From Helicobacter burdigaliensis (GTDB lineage: Bacteria > Campylobacterota > Campylobacteria > Campylobacterales > Helicobacteraceae), in contig NZ_QXJG01000001.1 of NCBI RefSeq assembly GCF_003670295.1, forward strand, positions 111,882-175,881: DNA of 64,000 nt, in the 5' to 3' direction. Position 1 is the stretch's first letter, and every line of letters begins with the position of its first letter. The notes below the pieces were generated by a model. It had not been told where the DNA came from. It did not search any database and was given only the letters and a program-made list of their open reading frames with translations. Shown one piece after another: positions 1 to 9,510 of this stretch. Both the position numbers and the translations under genes were made by a program.

Positions 1-1
1 T

Positions 2-412
2 GCTGAAAATTTCAAAATCTTAGCACAAAAGGAACATAAAAATTTTCATTTTGAGCTAGAACCTAAAGAATTATTTGTAAATATTAAACCCACATTACTT
101 ACACAAATTGTGCAAAATTTCTTACAAAATGCTTTTAAATTCACTCCACGAAATAAGCAAATTGAATTTAAAAGTAAGCTTAATGCAGAAGGATTTTTAC
201 AAATTATTGTTTTAGATGAAGGATGTGGGCTTGATTGTGAGTTAGATAATATTTATGCACCTTTTAGGCGATCTGGGGATAAAAGTGGGGCAGGGCTTGG
301 ATTGTTTTTAGCTAAAAGTGCAGCAAATGCATTAGGGGGAAATATTACTTTACAAAATCGCAAAGACAAACAAGGTACCATTGCCACTTTCACACTTAGG
401 GTGTTAAAATAA
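2..412 (+). CDS. Sensor histidine kinase, C-terminal ATPase part (5' end outside window)
   Basis: The reading frame is open from the first bases of the window and ends with TAA at 410-412, so only about the last 136 residues are present. They form the catalytic ATP-binding half of a histidine kinase. An N-box (QNFLQNAFKFTP) is followed by a G1 box (DEGCGL) and a glycine-rich G2 lid (GAGLGLFLAKSAANALGG). The dimerisation domain with the phosphorylated histidine and any sensor domain lie upstream, so signal and partner regulator are unknown. The gene stops about 160 bases before xerH on the same strand and the two need not be functionally linked. Confidence 0.85.
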   Translation, partial: AENFKILAQKEHKNFHFELEPKELFVNIKPTLLTQIVQNFLQNAFKFTPRNKQIEFKSKLNAEGFLQIIVLDEGCGLDCELDNIYAPFRRSGDKSGAGLGLFLAKSAANALGGNITLQNRKDKQGTIATFTLRVLK

Positions 413-455
413 GACACTTATATATGCAAGGGGAGTTATTTTGAAAAATCCTTAA

Positions 456-483
456 TAGTTTGAAAATTATAGTTTTCAATACT
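456..483. other. Candidate dif (XerH recombination) site
   Basis: A 28-base element has the 11+6+11 layout of a Xer site. The left arm is TAGTTTGAAAA (456-466), the spacer is TTATAG (467-472) and the right arm is TTTTCAATACT (473-483). The seven innermost bases of each arm (TTGAAAA/TTTTCAA) are perfect inverted repeats. It lies 92 bases upstream of xerH. From family knowledge, single-recombinase Xer systems of Campylobacterota commonly keep dif close to the recombinase gene. In AT-rich DNA such a dyad can also occur by chance. Confidence 0.55.
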
Positions 484-575
484 AAATTAAGATTTTTTAG
501 ATATAATACGCTAATATTAATATTTATGCTTTATTCTTAATCTTAATTAAGTTTAAATATATTAAAGGTTTTAAA

Positions 576-1640
576 ATGCGTTATCCCATAGATTTTAAAG
601 ATGAATTCTCTAAAAATTTACTTTTTTGGCTAGAACGCTTTATTTATCACAAGCTAAATAGTCTATCCAATCATCAAGTTGATGACAAAAAAGAAATTAT
701 TAAAAGCTTAGAAGCTTTGCGTAAAGGCACACAAGATATTCAGCATCTGCAAGAAGTATGCAAACAATGCAGAAATGCGGGTCTAATAGGAATTAATACC
801 TATATTAATCCTCTTTTGAAACTTTATGATTATCTTACATATCTAGGTTTAGCTTCTTTAAAAGAAGTGGATGAAGAGATGCTAAGAGAATTTTTGACAA
901 TCCATACAAGCTCCCTAACAGACGCTAGTAAAAAGAACTATCGCATTGCGGTGATTAATTTTTTTGGCTTTATAGACAAACAAAATGAAGAAGAAGATGG
1001 AACTTCACATATTTTTAGAATTGAACTTAAAAATTGGGGTGGATTGCGCGGTAAAAGCGGACAAAAACTTCCTGCTTATATGAATGAAGAAGAAGTAAGT
1101 AAGTTTTTAGCAGGTATTGATAGTTTTCCTTTTAAAGGACAGGATTTAGCCTATCGCAATCGCCTTTTATTAAAGACAATCATCTATACAGGTATTCGTG
1201 TAAGTGAAGCGTTGAATCTAAAAATAAAAGATTTAATGCTAGATAAGGAATTTTATGTGCTTCAAGTGCGTGGAAAGGGTAATAAGCCCCGTGTCGTAAT
1301 GATAAAGGCCAAAAATATTCAAACAGATTTAAGTGGATATTTAAATGGAAGAATGGATACAAAGGATAATGATTTTCTTTTTTGTAACCATAAAGGAGGG
1401 AAGCTTACACAAGCTTATGTAAGTCGCGTTGTAGAGCAAGTTTTGCTTACAAATGGCATCAGAAAAGAAAAAAATGGAGCACATATGCTAAGACATACCT
1501 TTGCTACCCTACTCTATCAAAAAAGTCAAGATTTAGTTTTAGTGCAAGAAGCATTGGGGCACGCTAGCTTAGATACTTCAAGAATTTATACACATTTTGA
1601 TAAAAAAAGATTAAAAGCTACGACAGAAATTATGCCTTAA
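576..1640 (+). CDS. xerH: XerH-type tyrosine recombinase (chromosome dimer resolution)
   Basis: A 354-residue site-specific tyrosine recombinase that would resolve chromosome dimers at dif alone, without a XerC/XerD pair. Residues about 60-165 form a SAM-like core-binding domain. The catalytic domain shows Arg-I in TGIRVSEALNLKIKDL (about residue 209), the beta-hairpin lysine in VRGKGNKPR, the HxxR box in HMLRHTFATLL (about 302), the second histidine in LGHASLDTS and the nucleophilic tyrosine in RIYTHF (about 337). The long N-terminal region fits the Campylobacterota XerH group. The ATG follows AAAGG at a good distance. An integrase of a mobile element is less likely because no other element genes are near and a dif-like dyad is adjacent. 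Confidence 0.9.
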   Translation: MRYPIDFKDEFSKNLLFWLERFIYHKLNSLSNHQVDDKKEIIKSLEALRKGTQDIQHLQEVCKQCRNAGLIGINTYINPLLKLYDYLTYLGLASLKEVDEEMLREFLTIHTSSLTDASKKNYRIAVINFFGFIDKQNEEEDGTSHIFRIELKNWGGLRGKSGQKLPAYMNEEEVSKFLAGIDSFPFKGQDLAYRNRLLLKTIIYTGIRVSEALNLKIKDLMLDKEFYVLQVRGKGNKPRVVMIKAKNIQTDLSGYLNGRMDTKDNDFLFCNHKGGKLTQAYVSRVVEQVLLTNGIRKEKNGAHMLRHTFATLLYQKSQDLVLVQEALGHASLDTSRIYTHFDKKRLKATTEIMP

Positions 1641-1651
1641 ACAATGTATTA

Positions 1652-1679
1652 AAGTAGCAATAAATAATTATTGCTACTT
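1652..1679. terminator. Bidirectional hairpin between xerH and cjaA-like gene
   Basis: A perfect 12-bp stem (AAGTAGCAATAA / TTATTGCTACTT) closes a four-base ATAA loop between two converging genes. It lies 12 bases after the xerH stop and 6 bases after the stop of the gene on the other strand. T-runs are short on both sides, so termination is inferred from position and symmetry. Confidence 0.75.
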
Positions 1680-1684
1680 AAAAC

Positions 1685-2509
1685 TTAAGGCTTTACAAAT
1701 AAAACAGAGCTTGCTTTATCTTCTCCATAAATAGGGGCTAAAGTTTGTTGATAGGCTTCTTGCATAAAGCCATTTTCATTAAGAGTTTTAATTTCTTTAT
1801 TGAGCCATTCTAGCAATTCTTTATCACCCTTTTTGACAGCAGGAGCAATCACATCCTCTTCTCCTAGCTTAGAGATTCCAACGCTATAACCTTCATTTTC
1901 TTTTGCCCAAGCATAGACTAAAAGGTTATCATGTGCTAAAGCCTCACCTCTACCATCTTTAAGGGCTAAAAATGCCTCTGTATTTTGATCGTATTTTACA
2001 AGTTCAATTTCTGGATGATTTTTACTAAAATAAAAATCTGCTGTTGTTCCTTTATTGACAATTAACTTTTTACCTGCTAAATCTTTTAAATCTTTAATAT
2101 TTCCATTCTTAGAAACTACTCCTAAAGCTACTTTCATATAAGGGGTAGCAAAATCCACTACTTCTTCTCTTTCTTTAGTTTTTGTAAAGTTTGCCATAAT
2201 AATATCTACTTTAGAGCTTTTTAGGAACTCTACCCTACTTGCAGCTTCTACTAATTCAAATTTAACTTTATTTTCATCGCCTAGTAAATCTTTAGCAATT
2301 CTTTTGGCAATATATACATCAAAGCCATCATTTTTACCTTCTTTATTTACAAAGCCAAAAGGAGGTTTATCGCTAAAAACACCAATAGTTACAATGCCTT
2401 TTTGCTTAATTTTTTCTAGCGTATTTTTGTTCTCTTGATTGTTGCTAGCACAACTTACAAAAACAATTCCTGCTAACGCTAAAATAAAACCTAAAATCAA
2501 CTTTCTCAT
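1685..2509 (-). CDS. Amino-acid ABC transporter substrate-binding lipoprotein, CjaA type
   Basis: A 274-residue periplasmic binding protein of the polar amino acid family (SBP family 3). The signal peptide ends in a lipobox with Cys20 (FVSC), so it is probably a lipoprotein. The body resembles Campylobacter CjaA throughout, for example GVFSDKPPFGFVN, SSKVDIIMANFTKT and DVIAPAVKKGDKELLEWLN. CjaA is reported as a cysteine-binding component, so cysteine is the first guess as ligand; ligand residues were not checked. The gene is last in a run permease-permease-ATPase-binding protein on the minus strand. The ATG has AAGG upstream. Confidence 0.85.
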   Translation of the reverse strand: MRKLILGFILALAGIVFVSCASNNQENKNTLEKIKQKGIVTIGVFSDKPPFGFVNKEGKNDGFDVYIAKRIAKDLLGDENKVKFELVEAASRVEFLKSSKVDIIMANFTKTKEREEVVDFATPYMKVALGVVSKNGNIKDLKDLAGKKLIVNKGTTADFYFSKNHPEIELVKYDQNTEAFLALKDGRGEALAHDNLLVYAWAKENEGYSVGISKLGEEDVIAPAVKKGDKELLEWLNKEIKTLNENGFMQEAYQQTLAPIYGEDKASSVLFVKP

Positions 2510-2574
2510 TAAAACAACCTTAAATAAAAATTTTACTCGCCTATTTTATCAAGAAAAACTTTTATTTTTAGGTT

Positions 2575-3330
2575 TTAGAAGTCAAAAACACTTAAAAATT
2601 TTTGAGCCCTTTTGCTTTTTGGGTGGGAAAAAAACTCCTCTGGCTCCGATATTTCCGCTATTTCTCCTTTATCAAAAAACACAATGGTATCTGCTACATT
2701 TTGTGCAAATTTCATCTCATGCGTAACAAGTATCATTGTTAAACCCTGACTTGCTAATTCTCTAATTACCTCTAAAACCTCTTTTACCATTTCTGGATCT
2801 AAAGAAGCGGTAACTTCATCAAATAAAATCATTTCAGGATTCATACATAAAGCCCTTATAATAGCCACTCTTTGCTTTTGTCCCCCGCTTAAATTTCTAG
2901 GATAAAAATCTTTTTTATCTTCTAGCCCTACCCTTTTTAAAAGTTCTAGTGCTTGTTTATGCACTTCTTCTTTTGAGCGTTTTTGCACTTTTATGGGAGC
3001 TAGAGAAATATTATCTATCACATTTAAATGCGGAAATAATTCATAGTTTTGAAAAACCATACCAATTTTTTGCCTTAATTTACTCCAATTAGTTTTTATG
3101 TCGCCACAAATTAGTTCCCTTTTGAAATAAATCTCTCCCCCACTAATTTCTTCCAATCCATTAATACAACGCAAAAATGTGCTTTTACCACAACCGCTAG
3201 GGCCTAAAATCGCACATACTTCTCCTTTTTTGACTTTAAGTGATATATCTTTTAAAATTTTATGCTCTCCAAAGTTCTTTTTTAAATGTTTAACTTCTAA
3301 TAAGACTTCATTTTCAATATGATGCGACAA
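2575..3330 (-). CDS. Polar amino-acid ABC transporter, ATP-binding protein
   Basis: A 251-residue ATPase driving the importer formed with the two upstream permeases. It has Walker A GPSGCGKST (about residue 42), signature LSGGQKQR (about 147), Walker B MILFDE and the switch histidine in LVTHEM. The D-loop region reads DEVTASLDP, where most relatives have DEPTSALDP. The start is TTG at 3330, preceded by AAGGAG at six bases, and no better ATG exists nearby. It lies 12 bases after the second permease, so cotranscription is very likely. Confidence 0.9.
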   Translation of the reverse strand: MSHHIENEVLLEVKHLKKNFGEHKILKDISLKVKKGEVCAILGPSGCGKSTFLRCINGLEEISGGEIYFKRELICGDIKTNWSKLRQKIGMVFQNYELFPHLNVIDNISLAPIKVQKRSKEEVHKQALELLKRVGLEDKKDFYPRNLSGGQKQRVAIIRALCMNPEMILFDEVTASLDPEMVKEVLEVIRELASQGLTMILVTHEMKFAQNVADTIVFFDKGEIAEISEPEEFFSHPKSKRAQKFLSVFDF

Positions 3331-3342
3331 ATTAACTCCTTG

Positions 3343-3993
3343 CTATAATCTTTTTTCTAATTTGCTAGACAACAACGAAAGAGGATAGCATAAGAAAAAA
3401 TATGCTAAAAATACTCCTCCATAAACCCAAAAGCTAGCAAGAGGTTCTTCTAAAATATTATTTTCAATAATTTGTTGCCCCACTTTTAGCAAATCACTTA
3501 CACCTATTAGAGCCGCCAGTGAAGTTGTTTTTATCATTCTTGTAAAAAGATTCACCAAAGAAGGGAGCAAACGCTTAAGTGCTTGTGGAAAAAGAATAAA
3601 AATTTGTATTTTAATCTCTCCTAAACCTAATGCCCTTGCACTTTCAATTTGATGTTTTGGCAAGCTGCTAATTGCCCCTCTTACTAAATCCCCCATTTCA
3701 GCAATACCCCAAAGGCTAAAAACAAAAATACAAGCCCCCACTGCATTAAAACTTATAAAAGACGATAGCCCAAAATACACAATAAAAAGCCAGGCTAAGA
3801 CAGGAATAATTCTAATAGCTTCTAAATAAAAATTACAAAGAAATCTAATGATGAAATTGTTTGTATTCATTAAATAACCAAAAATAAATCCAAAAATACA
3901 AGAAAAAATAATGGATATAAATGAAATTTTAAAAGTGATTAAAATTCCTTGCATTAGGCGTTTGATATTTTGCAAATCTAATAGAATTTCCAT
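3343..3993 (-). CDS. Polar amino-acid ABC transporter, permease 2
   Basis: A 216-residue inner-membrane permease of the His/Glu/Gln/Arg/opine family with about five hydrophobic segments. The cytoplasmic coupling motif is the region SARALGLGEIKIQIFILFPQ (about residues 120-140), which docks on the ATPase. Its ATG directly abuts the TAA of permease 1, implying translational coupling. Together with the neighbouring permease it would form the heterodimeric channel. Confidence 0.88.
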   Translation of the reverse strand: MEILLDLQNIKRLMQGILITFKISFISIIFSCIFGFIFGYLMNTNNFIIRFLCNFYLEAIRIIPVLAWLFIVYFGLSSFISFNAVGACIFVFSLWGIAEMGDLVRGAISSLPKHQIESARALGLGEIKIQIFILFPQALKRLLPSLVNLFTRMIKTTSLAALIGVSDLLKVGQQIIENNILEEPLASFWVYGGVFLAYFFLCYPLSLLSSKLEKRL

Positions 3994-4647
3994 TTATAGC
4001 CTTTGCTTATATTGTTTTTCTAAATAAGAAAATAAAAAGGAGATGGGTAAAAGCACAATCAAATAACACAAAATCAATAAGAAAAAGGCTTCATTTGTCT
4101 TACTATAAGTCCCTATAATATCCTTTGTAACATATAAAATATCAGGCAAGGCGATTGCCGTAACTACGGAAGTTTCTTTGAGTAGAAAAATTATATTTGC
4201 CCCAATATAGGGCAAACTTACAACGAGTGCTTGAGGCAATGTGATAAAAAATAGAATTTGAAAAGTTTTTAAACCTAAGCTTTTAGCTGATTCAATTTGA
4301 ACTTTACTGATAGCTTCAAAACCTGCACGAAAGGATTCTGCCATATAGCTTCCCCCTAAAAAAACCACAGCGCAAATCGCACAAGTATATGCTTCTAGTT
4401 TTAAGCCAAGACGCGAAAGTCCATAATAAATAAAAAATAGCTGGATAAGCATGGGGGTATTGCGTGAGACTTCTACATAGATATTTGCAATTGTTTTTAA
4501 AAATCTAATTTTATGATATTGAATCAATGCTATAAAAAAGCCAAAAATAATGGCCAAAACTATCCCAAAAAAAGAAAGATGGATAGTTAGCCACAATGCT
4601 TTGCTAAAAGCTGGAATGGATTGTAAGATAAACTCCCAATCAAACAA
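3994..4647 (-). CDS. Polar amino-acid ABC transporter, permease 1
   Basis: A 217-residue homologue of the following permease and the first gene of the transporter operon. Hydrophobic helices alternate with short loops, and the coupling motif is SAKSLGLKTFQILFFITLPQ (about residues 122-141). The start is TTG at 4647 with GAGGGG seven bases upstream. It begins 17 bases downstream of the purH stop, so it may be partly cotranscribed with purH. I saw no clear terminator in that gap. Confidence 0.88.
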   Translation of the reverse strand: MFDWEFILQSIPAFSKALWLTIHLSFFGIVLAIIFGFFIALIQYHKIRFLKTIANIYVEVSRNTPMLIQLFFIYYGLSRLGLKLEAYTCAICAVVFLGGSYMAESFRAGFEAISKVQIESAKSLGLKTFQILFFITLPQALVVSLPYIGANIIFLLKETSVVTAIALPDILYVTKDIIGTYSKTNEAFFLLILCYLIVLLPISFLFSYLEKQYKQRL

Positions 4648-4664
4648 AATTTACCCCTCAAAAA

Positions 4665-6197
4665 CTAATGTAAAAAATGCCTTACTCCACTAAAATATAG
4701 GGATATTCCAAGCTCATTTGCACAAACAATTACTTCATCATCTCTAATGCTACCACCCGGCTCAATAATAGCACTTACTCCCGCTTTATAGGCTTCTTCT
4801 ATGCTATCTTTAAAAGGGAAAAAGGCTTCACTAGCTAAAACACAGCCTTTTAAATCTAGTCCCATTTCTTGTGCTTTTCTAATGGCACTTTTAGCAGCAT
4901 CTACTCGGCTTGTCATGCCCATACCTACTGCTACCATAGCATTATTTTTTACATAAACGACACAATTAGATTTTACCAAAGATGCTACCTTATAAGCAAT
5001 CTCTAAATCTCTTTTTTGTTCTTGTGTAGCTTCTAGTTTGCTTACACATTTTGCTTCTTTTACTTCATTTTCCCCTACTCTATCACTTTCTTGTAATACA
5101 AAGCCACCTTCAATGTGTCTAAAATCATATTTGTCTTTAGGAAAGTTCAAATATTTACCACCGCATACAAAAATTTTAATTTTCTTTTTATTTTCAAATA
5201 CTTTTAATGCTTCATCGGTAATGCTTGGGGCTACTAACACTTCAATAAAAATTTTATTAATTTCTTCTGCTAAATCTTTGTTGATTTCTCCATTTACTGC
5301 CACTACACCACCATAGGCAGAAACGCTATCGCATTTTAGTGCTTCTTTATAAGAATCTAAAAGTGTTTCTTTAATGGCAAATCCACAAGGATTTGCATGC
5401 TTTACAATGCAAACTGCTGGAGATTCTCCAAAGCTTGAAGCAATTTTTACTGCATTATTAATATCGGTTAAATTATTAAAACTAATTTCACCTTTTAGAG
5501 TTTTGAATTCTTTAGAATAAAATTCATTAAACTCATAATAAGCACCCTTTTGATGAGGATTTTCTCCATAACGCGTAGGCGATACTAGATTTCCACAAAT
5601 AAAATGTTTATTTCCAAAACCACCCTTAAAACGCTCATTCATATAATTTGCGATAGTGCTATCATAACTTGCAGTATGTTCATAAGCTTTTATCATCATT
5701 TCTTGGCGAAATTCTAAAGTATTTTCACCCTTTTTTAGACGCTCTATTACTCTGCTATAATCTTTAGAATCTGTAACAATCAAAACAGATTTAAAATTTT
5801 TAGCTGCAGCCCTAACCATTGAAGGACCACCTATATCAATATTTTCAATAATTGTGTCAAAATCTTCTGTTTTTTCTATCGTTTCTTTAAAAGGATAAAG
5901 ATTAACGCACACTAAAGAAATATCTTTTATGCCAAATTCTTGAGCTTTTGCCACATCTTCTTTGAGTTCTCTTCTATGTAAAATCCCTCCATGGATTTTT
6001 GGGTGCAAAGTTTTTACCCTACCATCAAACATCTCTGGACTTTGTGTATAGCCACTCACATCTAATACTTCTAAACCATTTTTTTGCAATGTTTTTAGCG
6101 TCCCACCTGTGGATAAAATCTCATATCCAAGCTCTATCAAATCTTTTGCAAACGCAACAATTCCACTTTTATCACTCACACTTAAAAGTGCTGTCAT
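4665..6197 (-). CDS. purH: Bifunctional AICAR transformylase / IMP cyclohydrolase
   Basis: A 510-residue enzyme for the last two steps of IMP synthesis. The N-terminal MGS-like IMP cyclohydrolase domain (residues 1 to about 150) starts [17 protein letters not shown] and contains LSTGGT and the region [15 protein letters not shown]. The AICAR transformylase domain follows, with the signature KHANPCGFA and C-terminal conserved blocks such as [12 protein letters not shown] and [12 protein letters not shown]. Length is normal for the family. purL lies 6.6 kb away on the other strand, so the purine genes are not one operon. The ATG has GGAAG upstream. Confidence 0.96.
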   Translation of the reverse strand: MTALLSVSDKSGIVAFAKDLIELGYEILSTGGTLKTLQKNGLEVLDVSGYTQSPEMFDGRVKTLHPKIHGGILHRRELKEDVAKAQEFGIKDISLVCVNLYPFKETIEKTEDFDTIIENIDIGGPSMVRAAAKNFKSVLIVTDSKDYSRVIERLKKGENTLEFRQEMMIKAYEHTASYDSTIANYMNERFKGGFGNKHFICGNLVSPTRYGENPHQKGAYYEFNEFYSKEFKTLKGEISFNNLTDINNAVKIASSFGESPAVCIVKHANPCGFAIKETLLDSYKEALKCDSVSAYGGVVAVNGEINKDLAEEINKIFIEVLVAPSITDEALKVFENKKKIKIFVCGGKYLNFPKDKYDFRHIEGGFVLQESDRVGENEVKEAKCVSKLEATQEQKRDLEIAYKVASLVKSNCVVYVKNNAMVAVGMGMTSRVDAAKSAIRKAQEMGLDLKGCVLASEAFFPFKDSIEEAYKAGVSAIIEPGGSIRDDEVIVCANELGISLYFSGVRHFLH

Positions 6198-6239
6198 TTT
6201 ACTTCCTCATTGTTAAAATAATTTTTAGATTATAGCAAA

Positions 6240-7313
6240 TCAAACTTTACTTAGTTTAAAAAACATCCACACACCACTTAAGGCCAACAATAAAATAGGT
6301 CCTAAAATGCTAATTTCGGGTTGTAAAAAACCACTCATAGAAAGTCTAGAAAACCCAAAGAAAATTCCCCAAACCACCAATACTATTAAAATCATACCCA
6401 AAGCATTTGCCATTAGATTGCAATAGCGATTAGAATTTGGAACAAAATAAGCTAAAATTACCATAATTAAAGGAGCAAAAAAAGGAAAAAATACCAAAGA
6501 ATACAAAACGCCACGCATTTTTTGCGTATTAATTTCTTGATTTTTTAATAGAAATATTGCCTCATAAGCATCTAAAATAGACATACCATTTTCTAGTTCA
6601 TAAATACTATCTAAAATCTTAGGTCTAAATCCGCTAAGTATCTTGTATTCTGTTTGCTCTTCTATATTAAGGGGGGTTTTGCCTAGTTGTAATGTATTGT
6701 TTATTTGCTCAATCTTTACATTTTCTAAAATCCATTCATTGTTGGAAAAAGTAGCTTTAGGAGATTCCAAAATACACTCTAACTCAGTGCCTTCTTTATT
6801 GAATTCATAAACTTTGATATTTTCTGCACTTTTTAAAAAAGGAAAAATTCGCCCAAAATAAACATAGGAATTGTCATATTTTACAAAAAGATCTTTTTTA
6901 AAATCTCCTAAGAATCCTTGATCTACAATCATATCAATTCTTTCTTTTGCATAAGTAAAAGGAGTAAAGTTTAACAAAATATAAAAACAAGTAATCAAAA
7001 ATGCACTTATAAAAACTGGAATAAAAAGTCTAATTTTTGTATAACCTAATGCCAAAAAAGCTGTAAATTGTGAATTTTTAACAAGAGTGAGAAAAAGCAC
7101 AATTTGTGCAAGTATTAAAGCAAGAGGTAAAATAAAATTACTAGCATACAAAAAATCATAAAAAATCAACAAAACCATTAAATTTGCAGAATTTGGCAAT
7201 CTATCAAGATATTTTGCTAAATCTACAACCACAAAAAAACATTCTAAAGATACAAAAAAAATCAAAAAATATTTTAGATACAAATAAGTCAAATAACGAT
7301 TAAAAAGTTTCAT
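6240..7313 (-). CDS. LptF/LptG (YjgP/YjgQ) family permease
   Basis: A 357-residue inner-membrane protein with the LptF/G layout: two N-terminal helices, a third near residues 98-118, a large periplasmic domain (about 130-265) and three C-terminal helices. This family forms the membrane part of the LptB2FG lipopolysaccharide extractor. A conserved feature is the amphipathic start FNRYLTYLYLKYFLIFF. It overlaps the pth stop by four bases (ATGA type). As I recall, the same gene follows tal-rplY-pth in H. pylori. Whether it is LptF or LptG cannot be settled from this sequence alone. Confidence 0.85.
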   Translation of the reverse strand: MKLFNRYLTYLYLKYFLIFFVSLECFFVVVDLAKYLDRLPNSANLMVLLIFYDFLYASNFILPLALILAQIVLFLTLVKNSQFTAFLALGYTKIRLFIPVFISAFLITCFYILLNFTPFTYAKERIDMIVDQGFLGDFKKDLFVKYDNSYVYFGRIFPFLKSAENIKVYEFNKEGTELECILESPKATFSNNEWILENVKIEQINNTLQLGKTPLNIEEQTEYKILSGFRPKILDSIYELENGMSILDAYEAIFLLKNQEINTQKMRGVLYSLVFFPFFAPLIMVILAYFVPNSNRYCNLMANALGMILIVLVVWGIFFGFSRLSMSGFLQPEISILGPILLLALSGVWMFFKLSKV

Positions 7314-7888
7314 TGTTTCTCATTTTTAGCATTGATTGTAAAAAAAGCACTTACTTTACTTGCTAAATCTTGTGGATTTTCTAGTTTTACTATTTCTTTG
7401 ATTGCTTTTAAGCAATGTAAAATTAATTCTTGTTGTTCTTGTTGTTCTGTGTAAGTAAAATCTTCTAAAACCCAATGGATTATCTTCTCTTTTTGTGTGG
7501 GCTTACCTATGCCATAACGCAAACGATAATAAGAGTTCCCACAAAGTGAATCTATAGATTTTAACCCATTATGCCCTCCACTGCTTCCACCAAATTTAAA
7601 CTTAATGCTTCCTATCGGTAAATCTAATTCATCATGCAAAACAAGAATATTTTGTATTTTAAAAAAGTTTTTTACAGCCAAAACAGATTTTCCAGATAAG
7701 TTCATAAAAGTATTGGGTTTTAAAAGAAGAAGCTTGGAAGTTTTATAAAGTTCTCCCAAAAAATCTTTGTTAGATACTTTAGTAGCCTTTAAATCATCTA
7801 CTAAAGCATCTATAATTTTAAAGCCTATATTGTGGCGATTGTTTTCGTATTTGCTACCAGGATTCCCTAAACCAACAATCAAAAACAT
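7310..7888 (-). CDS. pth: Peptidyl-tRNA hydrolase
   Basis: A 192-residue enzyme that frees tRNA from prematurely released peptidyl-tRNA. Motifs: start FLIVGLGNPGSKYENNRHN with the catalytic histidine in NRHNIGF (about residue 20), KPNTFMNLSGKSV, LVLHDELDLPIG (catalytic aspartate) and GGSSGGHNGLKSI. Length is normal. It lies nine bases after rplY and overlaps the LptF/G gene. The ribosome binding site is weak, which suggests coupling to rplY translation. Confidence 0.95.
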   Translation of the reverse strand: MFLIVGLGNPGSKYENNRHNIGFKIIDALVDDLKATKVSNKDFLGELYKTSKLLLLKPNTFMNLSGKSVLAVKNFFKIQNILVLHDELDLPIGSIKFKFGGSSGGHNGLKSIDSLCGNSYYRLRYGIGKPTQKEKIIHWVLEDFTYTEQQEQQELILHCLKAIKEIVKLENPQDLASKVSAFFTINAKNEKQ

Positions 7889-7897
7889 TTCAAAAAA

Positions 7898-8434
7898 CTA
7901 GCGAGATTTTACCACACCCACGATAGCAACATCATCACGCTCTACGATTTTAACACCCTCATTTTGTGGTAAATCACGCACTAAAACTACATCACCTACA
8001 TCTAAATCACTTACATTGATTTCATATTCTTTTGGTAATTTTTCGGGCGCTGCTTTTACTTTAATTCTCTTTTTAGAAAGTATTAAAGCACCTTTATTTT
8101 TCAATCCTTTAGGTGTTCCAACACATCTTACTTTCACAGAATATTTTGCCTCAATACCTTGTTGTGCTAACATTAAATCCACATGGATAATTTCACTTGT
8201 GATTGGATCTTTTTGGTATTCTTGAATAACCACAGGATATTCATTTTTAGCAACTTCAACATTAAAAATCAAATCTGTTTTGTTTTTAACTTCACGAATA
8301 AAATCATTTCTCTTAAAAGCACAATGGATATTTTCTTTGCCTTTACCATAAATGTTGGCAATTAGATAACCATTTTTTCTTAACTGCTTCACTTCAGCTT
8401 TTGAAATACTCTCTCTAATTATTCCGCTTAACAT
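7898..8434 (-). CDS. rplY: Ribosomal protein bL25, Ctc form
   Basis: A 178-residue 5S rRNA-binding ribosomal protein. The N-terminal L25 domain (about 1-90) includes KQLRKNGYLIANIYGKG, and a C-terminal TL5/Ctc beta domain contains CVGTPKGLKNKGAL and INVSDLDVGDVVLVRDLP. The two-domain length is the usual general stress protein Ctc form. The ATG is preceded by AAGGAAG. It stands 65 bases after tal and nine before pth. Confidence 0.95.
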   Translation of the reverse strand: MLSGIIRESISKAEVKQLRKNGYLIANIYGKGKENIHCAFKRNDFIREVKNKTDLIFNVEVAKNEYPVVIQEYQKDPITSEIIHVDLMLAQQGIEAKYSVKVRCVGTPKGLKNKGALILSKKRIKVKAAPEKLPKEYEINVSDLDVGDVVLVRDLPQNEGVKIVERDDVAIVGVVKSR

Positions 8435-8499
8435 TTTTCTTCCTTAAATAGTAAAATAAAAGTGCTAATTATATCTTTTTTTGTTGAAAACTACTTTAA

Positions 8500-9501
8500 T
8501 TAAAGGTTTTTTAAAATTTTTGCAAATGCTACTTTAAAATCCTCTAAACCTTGCTCTATAAGCTCTTTACATACCAAATTTAGATCAATGCCTATTTCTT
8601 TTACATTTTTAAAATATTCTTCCAATTCTTCAAGAGTTGGCAAATAAGCTTCTTTTGGTTCTCCTGTCTGCATAAAAGCTTCAATAGTATGCAAAGGTGC
8701 TGTATTAATAGAATGGGTATGATAGAGTTCTTTGATATAATAACTAGGTTCTAATTCATCCCCCTTTACCCCTGTGCTTGCAAAAAGCGTTCTTACACAA
8801 GGAAGTTCATAATTATTGATAATATGATAAAGATATTGAGCATTTTTAACCCCTAAAGTGGCTGTTGGAAGATTATGATCTTTTAAAATCTTATCACATT
8901 TCCTATCTAAGCGTGATACAAATACGCTCACGACTGCCCTTGGATAGTCTTTTATTGCTTTATTGCTTTGTTCTTTTAAAATCTCATACCCTTTTTTAAA
9001 AGCTTCCATACAAGCAATGGTTTGCTCTTTAGTAAAAACTAAAGTAGCATTCACAGAAATTCCTTTGGAAATTAAAACCTCCATAGCTTCATAACCTGCC
9101 TTAGTTGCAGGTATTTTAATCATAACATTAGGGTAATTAATTTCTTTAAATAGTCTTTCTCCCTCTTCTATGGTTGCTTTAGCTTCATCACAAAGATTAG
9201 GATCCACTTCTAAGCTTACATAACCATCATTGGGATTATTGTTAAAAAGAGGTAATAAAATTTCTGCAGCTCTTTGAATATCGCTCTTTGCTAATGTTTC
9301 ATAGATTTCTTTTTTATTTTTACCCTTTAGCTCTTCTTTTTGTTTTTTATAGCTATCCTTGCTAAGTGCTTGTTGGAAGATGATAGGATTGCTAGTAGCA
9401 CCTTTAATAACATCTCCTTTAATCATTTGAATAAAACCTTTTTCTAAAAACTCTCTTTCAATAAAATCACACCATAAAGAAAATGAAAAATTATTTGACA
9501 T
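8500..9501 (-). CDS. tal: Transaldolase
   Basis: A 333-residue transaldolase of the non-oxidative pentose phosphate pathway, moving a dihydroxyacetone unit between sugar phosphates. The Schiff-base lysine is in NVMIKIPATKAGYEAM (about residue 130), and GATSNPIIFQQAL and SVNATLVFTKEQ are typical. Length fits the TalB-like/plant-type subgroup found in Campylobacterota. The ATG is preceded by AAGGAG. It is nine bases downstream of serB in the same orientation, with rplY following. Confidence 0.92.
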   Translation of the reverse strand: MSNNFSFSLWCDFIEREFLEKGFIQMIKGDVIKGATSNPIIFQQALSKDSYKKQKEELKGKNKKEIYETLAKSDIQRAAEILLPLFNNNPNDGYVSLEVDPNLCDEAKATIEEGERLFKEINYPNVMIKIPATKAGYEAMEVLISKGISVNATLVFTKEQTIACMEAFKKGYEILKEQSNKAIKDYPRAVVSVFVSRLDRKCDKILKDHNLPTATLGVKNAQYLYHIINNYELPCVRTLFASTGVKGDELEPSYYIKELYHTHSINTAPLHTIEAFMQTGEPKEAYLPTLEELEEYFKNVKEIGIDLNLVCKELIEQGLEDFKVAFAKILKNL

Positions 9502-9510
9502 TGTTACTCC

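Noticed and set aside
576..1640. Integrase of a genomic island at the left edge
   Set aside because: No attachment repeats, phage or conjugation genes nearby, and the protein has the XerH length and motifs with a dif-like site adjacent.
2439..2726. Plus-strand 95-codon frame spanning the gap between the ABC ATPase and the binding protein
   Set aside because: It overlaps both genes on the opposite strand, and the product has no recognisable domain.
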